A stretch of 12,979 nucleotides of DNA, from NCBI GenBank assembly GCA_009691645.1, contig SIAT01000036.1, positions 1-12,979 on the forward strand, in the 5' to 3' direction. A program made the position numbers and the translations under genes. The notes under the pieces were generated by a model. That model made no database searches. It was given only the letters and a program-made list of their open reading frames with translations, and had not been told where the DNA came from. This document shows positions 7,141 through 12,979 of the stretch, piece after piece. The DNA comes from Pedosphaera sp. (GTDB lineage: Bacteria; Verrucomicrobiota; Verrucomicrobiia; Limisphaerales; SIAT01). How positions within the stretch are numbered: the first letter of the stretch is position 1; each line of letters starts with the position of its first letter.

Positions 7141-8421
7141 ATGAAATCGATCCTTTCCATCGCCCTCCTGCTCTCACTGAATCTTGCGACCGTGATCCGT
7201 GCGGAGGATTGGCCCGGCTGGCGCGGCGCGCGTGGCGATGGCTCCAGCTCGGAGAAGAACGTGCCGATCAAATGGAACGCAACGGAGAACATCACTTGGA
7301 AAGCCGAACTGCCGGGTCTCGGCCACGCCTCGCCGATCGTTTCGGGCGACCGCGTTTTCACTGTCAGCGCGATTCCCGAGACGGAAGCGCGCGCGTTGAT
7401 CTGTCTCGATCGGAAGATCGGAAAAATCCTCTGGCAACAAACCGTTGTCACCTCGCCATTGGAAAAGAAACACAAGCTCAACAGCCAGGCCTCGAGCACG
7501 CCGGCGACGGATGGCAAACTGATTTACGTCACCTTCCTAGACGTGCAGGACATGGTCGTCGCGGCCTACGACTTCAGCGGCAAACAGCAATGGCTCGTGC
7601 GCCCCGGCCAGTTCAAGAGCGTCCACGGCTTCTGCAGTTCGCCCGTGCTGCACAATGACAAAGTGATCGTGAATGGCGATCACGACGGCGACTCGTACAT
7701 CGTTGCGCTGGACAAGCTCACCGGCAAAACGCTCTGGAAAACACCGCGCGCGAACAAGACCCGCAGTTACTGCATCCCGATCATCCTGCAGCTCAGCGGC
7801 CGCACGCAGATGATTCTCTCCGGCGACAAATCAATCGCCAGTTACAATCCCGACACCGGCAAGCCGCACTGGTACATCAAAGGCCCGACCGAACAATTCG
7901 TCGCCTCGCTCGTGTACAATCCGAAGGCCGACCTGCTTTTCATGACCGGCGGATTTCCGCAGCACCATCTGCTCGGCTTGCGCCACAACGGCAAAGGCGA
8001 CCTCGGCAACATCATGCACGTTCCAAAGGCGGAACTGCCGCAGGTCGCGTGGCACCACACCAAGGCCAGCATGGTTTCCTACGTTCCTTCACCTATCAGC
8101 GAGGGGGATTATTTCCTGATCGTCTCCGACAACGGCATGGCCAACTGCCTCGCGGCCGCCACTGGCGAACTGGCGTGGCAGGAAAAAATCGGCTCGCACC
8201 ACGCCTCGCTCGTCTCCGCCAACGGCCTCGTTTATTTCGTGGCGGACAACGGCGTGACAACCGTGGTGAAACCAGGACCGAAGTTTGAAGTCGTGGCGAA
8301 GAACGAGCTGGGTGAAGGCTGCTTCGCTTCGCCGGCCATCAGCAACGGACAGATTTTCATCCGCGGCGACCGCTACCTGTACTGCATCGGCGGCGGAAAA
8401 CAAACCGCTGCGAGCCGATAA
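7141..8421 (+). CDS. Exported PQQ-type beta-propeller repeat protein
   Basis: This is a 426-residue secreted or periplasmic propeller. The signal peptide (MKSILSIALLLSLNLATVIRA, cleavage before EDWPGWRG) favours ATG 7141. A GTG at 7129 would overlap the upstream stop as GTGA and add four residues, and neither start has a clear Shine-Dalgarno. Tryptophan-docking-type repeats are visible: LICLDRKIGKILW (near 85-97), YDFSGKQQW (near 143-151), IVALDKLTGKTLW (near 187-199), ASYNPDTGKPHW (near 233-244) and CLAAATGELAW (near 337-347). Such repeats occur in quinoprotein dehydrogenases and in non-catalytic BamB-like scaffolds. No CxxCH haem site or clear quinone-binding dehydrogenase signature was found, so a binding or scaffold role is as likely as oxidation. 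Close linkage to the eboF-like gene suggests co-expression. It converges on the helicase gene, 12 nt apart. Confidence 0.85.
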   Translation: MKSILSIALLLSLNLATVIRAEDWPGWRGARGDGSSSEKNVPIKWNATENITWKAELPGLGHASPIVSGDRVFTVSAIPETEARALICLDRKIGKILWQQTVVTSPLEKKHKLNSQASSTPATDGKLIYVTFLDVQDMVVAAYDFSGKQQWLVRPGQFKSVHGFCSSPVLHNDKVIVNGDHDGDSYIVALDKLTGKTLWKTPRANKTRSYCIPIILQLSGRTQMILSGDKSIASYNPDTGKPHWYIKGPTEQFVASLVYNPKADLLFMTGGFPQHHLLGLRHNGKGDLGNIMHVPKAELPQVAWHHTKASMVSYVPSPISEGDYFLIVSDNGMANCLAAATGELAWQEKIGSHHASLVSANGLVYFVADNGVTTVVKPGPKFEVVAKNELGEGCFASPAISNGQIFIRGDRYLYCIGGGKQTAASR

Positions 8422-8433
8422 CGCGGGAGAAAA

Positions 8434-9672
8434 TCAGCGGCGACGGCGGACGGACGGGCCGAAGTAGTAGCCGCCGCGCACGCGGACAGCTTTCACTTTG
8501 CGTTCGTGCGGCGAGAGCGCGCCGGGCTTTCCTTCGTCGAAAATGGCGGTGTACTTGTAATCGAATCCCTCGATCTTCTCGCGCAGGATTTTCTTGCCGA
8601 TGTAGCGCTCGATGGCGAAGACGTGCGTGGCATCCTCGGCGATCATGATCGTGAGCGCATCGCCAGTCGCTTGAGCGCGACCCGTGCGGCCGATGCGATG
8701 CACGTAATCCTCGGGATGCTGCGGCACATCGTAGTTCACCACGTGGCTCACGTCGGCGATGTCGAGCCCGCGCGCGGCGATGTCGGTCGCCACCAGCACC
8801 TCGTATTTGCCCTCGCGAAAACCTTCCAACGCCTGCTCACGCTCGCGCTGAGTGCGATTCGAGTGCAGCACCGCCACAGCGTGATTGTGCTTCTTGAGCA
8901 GGTTCGCGATGCTGTCAGCGCCGTGCTTGGTGCGGCAAAAAACGATGACGGAATCGTAGTTCACGCGGTTCAGCAACTCGAGCATCAGGTCCGACTTTTG
9001 CGATTCCGCCACGGGATAAAGCGCGTGCTTGACCGTCTCCGCCGGTGATCGGCGCGCGCCGATCTCGATGGTCTGCGGCGTCCGCATCGCCCACTGGATC
9101 AGCGTCTCGATCTGCACGGGGACGGTGGCCGAGAAAAGCGAGGTGTGGCGAGCGCGCGGGCACTTCTCCACGATACGACGCACGTCGGGCAGGAAACCCA
9201 TGTCGAGCATCCGGTCAGCCTCGTCGAGCACGACGTATTGAATCTGGTTCAGACGACAAGTGCCCTGCTCGATGTGATCGAGCAACCGTCCCGGCGTGGC
9301 GACGAGAACATCCACGCCCTCCTTGAGCGCGTCCGTCTGCCGGCCATAACCGACACCACCGTACACGACGGCAACCCGCAGGTTCGTGAAACGGGCGAAG
9401 TCGCGGAAGGCCGTCTCCACCTGCGCGGCCAGTTCGCGCGTCGGCTCGAGGATGAGCACGCGCGGCGCAGGTTGGTGTTCGCCGAGTTTGGAAAGAATCG
9501 GCAAGCCGAACGCGGCGGTCTTGCCCGTGCCCGTCTGCGCGCTGCCGATCACGTCCGTCCCTTCGAGAATAAGGGGAATCGCACGGAGCTGGATGGGCGT
9601 CGGATCCACATAACCCATCGCCTTCACGCCATCGACAATCGGTTGAGACAAGCCAAGTTTACTAAACGGCAT
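8434..9672 (-). CDS. rhlE: DEAD-box RNA helicase, RhlE type
   Basis: This ATP-dependent RNA helicase has 412 residues and acts in RNA unwinding, ribosome assembly or RNA decay. All core motifs are present in order: the Q motif (Phe3 and GYVDPTPIQ at 20-28), motif I AQTGTGKT (45-52), PTREL (77-81), TPGR (126-129), DEAD (150-153), SAT (181-183), VIFCRTK, ATDIAARGLD and HRIGRTGRA. The C-terminal tail is short and ends in a basic cluster (VRRRR), likely for RNA contact. The compact core with a short basic tail fits RhlE rather than DbpA or CsdA. The ATG at 9672 opens with MPFSKLGLS, the family start. It is divergent from tRNA-Pro. Confidence 0.94.
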   Translation of the reverse strand: MPFSKLGLSQPIVDGVKAMGYVDPTPIQLRAIPLILEGTDVIGSAQTGTGKTAAFGLPILSKLGEHQPAPRVLILEPTRELAAQVETAFRDFARFTNLRVAVVYGGVGYGRQTDALKEGVDVLVATPGRLLDHIEQGTCRLNQIQYVVLDEADRMLDMGFLPDVRRIVEKCPRARHTSLFSATVPVQIETLIQWAMRTPQTIEIGARRSPAETVKHALYPVAESQKSDLMLELLNRVNYDSVIVFCRTKHGADSIANLLKKHNHAVAVLHSNRTQREREQALEGFREGKYEVLVATDIAARGLDIADVSHVVNYDVPQHPEDYVHRIGRTGRAQATGDALTIMIAEDATHVFAIERYIGKKILREKIEGFDYKYTAIFDEGKPGALSPHERKVKAVRVRGGYYFGPSVRRRR

Positions 9673-9767
9673 GACTCAACTTAACCTCAACTCGCTGTAC
9701 AACGGAAGTGTTAATGCACGGAAAACCTTGCCGTGACCGGACTGGCGTGAAAGATTCGGGCGCAACA
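9673..9767. other. Divergent intergenic region, rhlE / tRNA-Pro
   Basis: These 95 nt must hold promoters for both the helicase (minus strand) and the tRNA-Pro/ispF unit (plus strand). A weak plus-strand candidate is TTGCCG at 9728-9733 with AAGATT at 9751-9756, 17 nt apart and about 12 nt before the tRNA. A short imperfect repeat (CTCAACTTAAC then CTCAACT) starts at 9674. No terminator-like hairpin was seen. Confidence 0.3.
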
Positions 9768-9844
9768 CGGAGCGTAGCTCAGCCCGGTAGAGTACTTGCT
9801 TTGGGAGCAAGGTGTCGCAGGTTCAAATCCTGTCGCTCCGACCA
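9768..9844 (+). tRNA. tRNA-Pro (anticodon UGG)
   Basis: The 77-nt cloverleaf folds fully. The acceptor CGGAGCG (9768-9774) pairs with CGCTCCG (9834-9840), then comes A73 and an encoded CCA (9842-9844). The D stem is GCTC/GAGT with one G-T pair. The anticodon stem is CTTGC/GCAAG around the loop TTTGGGA, with anticodon TGG at 9802-9804. The T stem is GCAGG/CCTGT around TTCAAAT. The C1-G72 pair is typical of bacterial tRNA-Pro. It reads CCA and, by wobble, other proline codons. The ispF start codon lies only 4 nt after the CCA. Confidence 0.96.
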
Positions 9845-9848
9845 TTTT

Positions 9849-10328
9849 ATGATCCACGTCGGAATCGGTTACGATGTCCACCCACTGATTGCCGGGCGCA
9901 AGCTCGTCCTCGGTGGCGTCGAAATCCCACACACCAAGGGACTCGACGGCCATTCAGATGCCGACGCGTTGATGCACGCCATCTGCGACGCCGTGCTTGG
10001 CACGATCGGCGCAGGCGACATCGGCCAATTCTTCCCCAACACCGATCCGCGCTGGAAAGGCGCGCCGAGCCGCATCTTCCTCGAAGAAGCCGCGCGGCAG
10101 GTGAAAGCCCGCGGCGGCCGCATCGTGAACATCGACGGCACGCTCATCGCTCAAGCGCCGAAAGTTCTACCGCACGCCGACGCGATGAAGATCAATATCG
10201 CCACCGCGCTCGGCATCCCACCCAGCAAGGTCGGCATCAAAGCCACGACCAACGAGCACCTCGGCTTCGTCGGACGTGAAGAAGGCATCGCCGCGATGGC
10301 CGTCGCCAGCGTGGATTTACCGGAGTGA
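9849..10328 (+). CDS. ispF: 2-C-methyl-D-erythritol 2,4-cyclodiphosphate synthase
   Basis: IspF converts CDP-methylerythritol 2-phosphate into the cyclodiphosphate with loss of CMP, step five of the MEP isoprenoid pathway, and works as a cytosolic homotrimer. The 159-residue length is standard. The metal site is intact: Asp9 and His11 in GYDVHPL, and His43 in DGHSDADALMHA. The nucleotide-binding ATTNEHLGFVGREEGIAAMA near the end matches the family ATTxExLGFxGRxEGIA signature. The start at 9849 gives the canonical MIHVGIGYDVH; longer versions would read through the tRNA and are rejected. No ribosome binding site exists between tRNA and ATG. The next gene begins 1 nt after the TGA, suggesting an operon ispF - 90-residue protein - amidotransferase. 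Confidence 0.95.
   Translation: MIHVGIGYDVHPLIAGRKLVLGGVEIPHTKGLDGHSDADALMHAICDAVLGTIGAGDIGQFFPNTDPRWKGAPSRIFLEEAARQVKARGGRIVNIDGTLIAQAPKVLPHADAMKINIATALGIPPSKVGIKATTNEHLGFVGREEGIAAMAVASVDLPE
10322..10325 (+). promoter_or_regulatory. Ribosome binding site inside the end of ispF
   Basis: GGAG at 10322-10325 overlaps the last ispF codons and sits 4 nt before the ATG at 10330. It supports that start for the 90-residue protein and suggests translation coupled to ispF termination. Confidence 0.45.
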
Positions 10329-10329
10329 T

Positions 10330-10602
10330 ATGGGCGCGAAAGCAGAAATCGGCTGGACACGACGCACCGCGGAAGGCGCGAAGTTCGACGTATACGCGCA
10401 GCACGTCGGTAAACAATGGATTTTCTACAGGCGCGAAAAACGCAACGAACCGTGGCAGCTCATCACAGATCCGCCGATTGAAGATTGGCTGGAACTGCTC
10501 GATTCCGTTCAGCGCCGGGCTGCGCGCCGCCTCCACCGTCCCGAGGAAGAGGATCGCATCAAGAAGTCCATCCGCGACCGTTTTCCCGAGGTAAAAGTAT
10601 GA
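10330..10602 (+). CDS. Unrecognised 90-residue conserved-looking protein
   Basis: I do not recognise this family. The ATG at 10330 is chosen over the upstream in-frame ATG at 10276, which lies inside ispF, because it follows the ispF stop by 1 nt and has a GGAG 4 nt upstream. The protein starts MGAKAEIGWTRR. Its first half looks like beta strands with aromatic residues (KFDVYAQHVGKQWIFYRREK), then WQLITDPPIEDWLELLDSV. Its last third is a highly charged, Arg/Glu-rich helix ending in RDRFPEVKV. There is no signal peptide or membrane segment, so it is probably cytoplasmic and small enough to be a nucleic-acid or protein-binding accessory factor, but that is a guess. Codon usage matches its neighbours. 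It lies 1 nt from genes on both sides, in a tight operon. Confidence 0.75.
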   Translation: MGAKAEIGWTRRTAEGAKFDVYAQHVGKQWIFYRREKRNEPWQLITDPPIEDWLELLDSVQRRAARRLHRPEEEDRIKKSIRDRFPEVKV

Positions 10603-10603
10603 C

Positions 10604-11365
10604 ATGAAAAATACCCCGCTGATCCTCATCACCCCCAGCACGCAGCAACGAGGTGTTGAATTCAGCGATGCCTCACTCAGTCTTTCCAACCGTTACGCCC
10701 GCGCCATCACCACCGCCGGCGGCTTACCGTGGGTTTTGCCCGTCACCGAAATCGCGCCGCTCGTGGCCGAGGCCGTGCGCCGCAGCGATGGCGTGATGCT
10801 CACCGGCGGCGACGACGTCGAACCGGATCTCTACGACAAAGCGATGCCCGCGAGTCTGCGCAAGAAGGTGCTTGGCATCGATCGCCACCGCGATTTCTTT
10901 GAGTTGATGCTGGTCAATGAAGCGCTGCGCCAGCACAAGCCGCTGCTCGCCATCTGCCGTGGACATCAGGTGCTGAATGTCGCTCTCGGCGGCACGCTCA
11001 TCGCCGATATCCCCACGCAGGTGCCCGGTGCTCTCGACCACCGACGCAGCGACGCAAAGGATAAACTCGTTCACGACGTGGCCGTCGTCCCCGGTTCGTT
11101 GCTCGCGCTCATCACCGGAAAGAAACGGCTCGGCACGAACACCTCACACCATCAAGCCGCCGGAAAAGTGGCGCCGTCACTCCGCATCACCGCCACGAGC
11201 AACGACGGCATCATCGAAGCGTTGGAACCGGACGAGCCGGGGTTCTCACCTTTTCTGCTCGGCGTGCAGTTCCATCCCGAACGGCTCTGCGACAAGCACA
11301 AGGAGCACGAGCAGATTTTCCGGAGCTTCGTCACCGCCAGTCGGCCGCGGCACGGGAAGAAGTGA
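10604..11365 (+). CDS. Gamma-glutamyl-gamma-aminobutyrate hydrolase family (class I amidotransferase-like, peptidase C26)
   Basis: This 253-residue cytosolic enzyme probably cleaves a gamma-glutamyl amide bond, as PuuD does in putrescine breakdown. The catalytic triad is visible: Cys118 in LLAICRGHQVLNVALGG, and His224 with Glu226 in GVQFHPE. Family signatures GVMLTGGDDVEPDLY (oxyanion/early loop) and TSHHQAAGKVAP are also present. The start at 10604 lies 1 nt after the preceding stop, with GAGGT at 10588-10592 as a somewhat distant ribosome site. No putrescine genes are nearby, so the real substrate is open; many members are of unknown specificity. It closes the ispF operon and converges on the inositol-monophosphatase-like gene with 3 nt between stops. 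Confidence 0.88.
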   Translation: MKNTPLILITPSTQQRGVEFSDASLSLSNRYARAITTAGGLPWVLPVTEIAPLVAEAVRRSDGVMLTGGDDVEPDLYDKAMPASLRKKVLGIDRHRDFFELMLVNEALRQHKPLLAICRGHQVLNVALGGTLIADIPTQVPGALDHRRSDAKDKLVHDVAVVPGSLLALITGKKRLGTNTSHHQAAGKVAPSLRITATSNDGIIEALEPDEPGFSPFLLGVQFHPERLCDKHKEHEQIFRSFVTASRPRHGKK

Positions 11366-11368
11366 AGT

Positions 11369-12193
11369 TCAGCCAACCGCGAGAATCTGCCGGCGCAGCT
11401 TGCCGTTATTGGCGATGATTTCGTAGCTGTACTCACCCGGCAGAGCACGACGCCAGAACTCGCCGCCGGCGCATTCGACAATCAAGCCGCCGGCCGCGAT
11501 GTCCCACAGGCGCACGCCGCGCTCGCGATAAGCATCCATCCGGCCATTGGCCACCCACACCATCGAGAGCGCCGCCGCACCGAGAATGCGGATCTTGCGG
11601 ACACGATGGACGAGCCGGTTCAACACCGGCAACGTCGCCGCGAGCGTCTCCCGATATTTGGCGAAGCCCATCGCGATGATCGCCTCGTTCAACTTCTTCC
11701 GTTCACTCACGCGAATCGGCTGGCCATTCAACCGCGCCGACTGACCGCGCACCGCCGTCCACAACTCGTCGAGGAACGGATCGTACACCACGCCAACCAT
11801 CGTCTCGTAGCCGTCGGAAAAGGCGCCCCCCGCTTTCACCTGCGCACGGTTCATCTTCTTTGCTTTGAGTTGCAGCGCGACACAAACACACGCGTGCGGG
11901 ATGCCGTAAGCGAAATTCACCGTGCCATCGATTGGGTCCACCACCCAGCGCGCGGCTGAATTTGGATCCCCCAGTACGCCTTCCTCGCCCAAGATGGCGA
12001 TGGCGGGAAACTGGCGGCGGAGCGTTCGCTCAATCAACTTTTGGCAGCGCACATCGAGCTCGAGCTTGATGTCGTGCTGCGTGGCCTCGTTGATTTTCTT
12101 CACTGCACGGGCGTTGCGGCGCATCAAACCGCCCGCTGCACGAGCAGCTTGCACGGCGACAGCGAGAGCGCGGGGAAGTTCAATTCGCTTCAT
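11369..12193 (-). CDS. Inositol monophosphatase family phosphatase
   Basis: This 274-residue Mg-dependent phosphatase has the two family signatures. WVVDPIDGTVNF places metal ligands at Asp86 and Asp89, preceded by Glu70-Glu71 in ILGEEG. The second signature is LWDIAAGGLIVECAGG with Asp231. Members act on inositol phosphate, histidinol phosphate (HisN) or 3'-phosphoadenosine phosphate (CysQ); sequence reading alone does not choose between them. The start at 12193 (MKRIELPRALAVAVQAARAAG) is the family-like one. The frame is open upstream to 12367, but that part overlaps the next gene and has non-family sequence. The first 14 nt overlap the 3' end of the upstream YdcF-like gene, so the two are probably translated together. 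Confidence 0.9.
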   Translation of the reverse strand: MKRIELPRALAVAVQAARAAGGLMRRNARAVKKINEATQHDIKLELDVRCQKLIERTLRRQFPAIAILGEEGVLGDPNSAARWVVDPIDGTVNFAYGIPHACVCVALQLKAKKMNRAQVKAGGAFSDGYETMVGVVYDPFLDELWTAVRGQSARLNGQPIRVSERKKLNEAIIAMGFAKYRETLAATLPVLNRLVHRVRKIRILGAAALSMVWVANGRMDAYRERGVRLWDIAAGGLIVECAGGEFWRRALPGEYSYEIIANNGKLRRQILAVG

Positions 12194-12979
12194 GCGCTTC
12201 TTTGCAACAGGCGTCCGCAGATTTAATCCAACCGCGCGCGCGATAATACCACCAGCCGATGATCTCGTGGCAGTAGGCGTGGAAACCCGCCAGGTTCCCC
12301 GGTTGAGGCACGATGGGCCATGCGCTAAGAGATCGGTTCTCTCCAGTTGGATAGGCACTGAAATCACAGGCGACGGGAATCACGGAGACTCCGGCGGAAC
12401 GAAAGACCGCTTCCGAACGACGCATGTGCGACGCCGAAGTCACGAGCAACACCTGTTTCCAGTCGCGTTCCTTCATCAAGTTCGACAGTGCCACGGCTTC
12501 ATCCCGAGTGTTGGTGCAAACTGGCAGGCGAAGAATGGGACCGTTCACGAGGTTCCAGCGCTGGAGCCAAGGCTCGATTTCATCGGCCTCGGTTCGCACA
12601 CGCCCTTCAACGATGTTCGATCCGCCACCCATCACTAGGTGCCGCGCCTTGCCGCGCCGTACCAATTCCACACCCGCCATGATTCGGTCACCTGCGGCGC
12701 CCAAATCGAAACCTGCCGGCTCATGTTGACCATTGCTTACATACCCCCCCAACACGAGCACGGCATCGGCCTCGGGCAAAGCGTCCAGATTTTGAGCCGT
12801 GTACGGGCATTCCAGTGTTCGCAAAAGCAATTTCGGCAGCGGCGTGCCGCCGGCGATGGAGAAAAGTGCGGCCACACCGAACGTGGCCCACGCCCAGCGT
12901 CGCAGCCGCGCGCGCCATTGCAACACGCCCAATCCGAGGAGAAGCAACCAGATGAGTCCCGCCGGTTGCAGCAACTGAT
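12180..12979 (-). CDS. YdcF/ElyC/SanA-family (DUF218) membrane protein, N-terminus outside window
   Basis: At least 266 residues are visible, and the frame is still open at the right edge. A TTG at 12974 is possible, but by comparison with E. coli ElyC about a dozen residues are probably missing. Counting from that TTG, two membrane helices lie near residues 5-19 and 27-43. The DUF218 domain follows, with ADAVLVLGG (69-77), RHLVMGGGSN (111-120), TNTRDEAVALSNLM (154-167) and LLVTSASHMRRSEAVF (176-191). ElyC and SanA are inner-membrane proteins tied to cell-envelope integrity and undecaprenyl-phosphate-linked sugar metabolism; the biochemical activity is not settled. The C-terminus ends in a short Cys/His-containing tail. 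The stop overlaps the start of the phosphatase gene by 14 nt. Confidence 0.88.
   Translation of the reverse strand, partial: QLLQPAGLIWLLLLGLGVLQWRARLRRWAWATFGVAALFSIAGGTPLPKLLLRTLECPYTAQNLDALPEADAVLVLGGYVSNGQHEPAGFDLGAAGDRIMAGVELVRRGKARHLVMGGGSNIVEGRVRTEADEIEPWLQRWNLVNGPILRLPVCTNTRDEAVALSNLMKERDWKQVLLVTSASHMRRSEAVFRSAGVSVIPVACDFSAYPTGENRSLSAWPIVPQPGNLAGFHAYCHEIIGWWYYRARGWIKSADACCKEAHEAN

Noticed and set aside
7141..8421. Quinoprotein alcohol dehydrogenase
   Set aside because: The repeats are propeller-type, but there is no CxxCH haem motif or convincing PQQ/calcium active-site signature, and the length is short for that enzyme.
9708..9848. N-terminal extension of ispF through the tRNA
   Set aside because: It would translate the tRNA sequence; canonical IspF starts at MIHVGIGYDVH.
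9711..9953. Minus-strand frame with a GATGFEPATPCSQS-type sequence across the tRNA
   Set aside because: This is the well-known artefact of translating the antisense of a tRNA gene; the cloverleaf and ispF explain the region.
1..12979. CRISPR array, insertion sequence, prophage or toxin-antitoxin pair
   Set aside because: No regularly spaced repeats, transposase or integrase motifs, or terminal inverted repeats were seen; gene content and codon use look uniform.

Overview
The window is a GC-rich (about 60%), densely packed bacterial chromosome segment. It carries mostly housekeeping genes plus a small operon of less ordinary metabolism. Gene style points to Verrucomicrobiota, probably a Pedosphaera/Limisphaerales-type lineage. 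The hints are a secreted PQQ-type propeller beginning AEDWPGWRG, a secreted esterase-like alpha/beta hydrolase, a YeeN-like YebC, and an EboD/EboF-like pair. This assignment rests on recalled family resemblance, not on a search. No CRISPR array, insertion sequence, integrase or rRNA gene was seen.

Layout, left to right. Positions 1-393 hold the 3' end of a Kelch-repeat protein. Its end overlaps a convergent gene (996 to 370) for a small exported helical protein whose frame is broken by two in-frame TAG codons. Then come a secreted alpha/beta hydrolase (1142-1969), a YebC/YeeN-family protein (2020-2742) and, convergent with it, release factor 3 (prfC, 4354 to 2750). Divergent from prfC is a three-gene block: an EboD-like sugar-phosphate cyclase (4471-5667), an EboF-like alkaline-phosphatase-superfamily protein (5735-7132) and a periplasmic beta-propeller protein (about 7141-8421). 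A RhlE-type RNA helicase (9672 to 8434) converges on that block. Next is tRNA-Pro(UGG) (9768-9844), followed after only 4 nt by ispF (9849-10328), an unrecognised 90-residue protein (10330-10602) and a class I glutamine-amidotransferase-like hydrolase (10604-11365). On the minus strand, an inositol-monophosphatase-family gene (12193 to 11369) overlaps an upstream YdcF/ElyC-like membrane gene that runs off the right edge.

How the genes fit together. ispF (MEP isoprenoid pathway), prfC, yebC, rhlE and the tRNA are housekeeping. The eboD/eboF-like pair resembles part of the ebo cluster, which is linked in cyanobacteria to moving a metabolite precursor to the periplasm. Here there is no eboE between the two genes, and the third gene of the block encodes an exported propeller.

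The points most worth a second look are the double-amber gene, the tRNA-Pro/ispF junction that leaves no room for a ribosome binding site outside the tRNA, and the reduced ebo-like operon whose EboF-like protein lacks several metal ligands usual in its superfamily. I did not find convincing evidence of a wholly new system.
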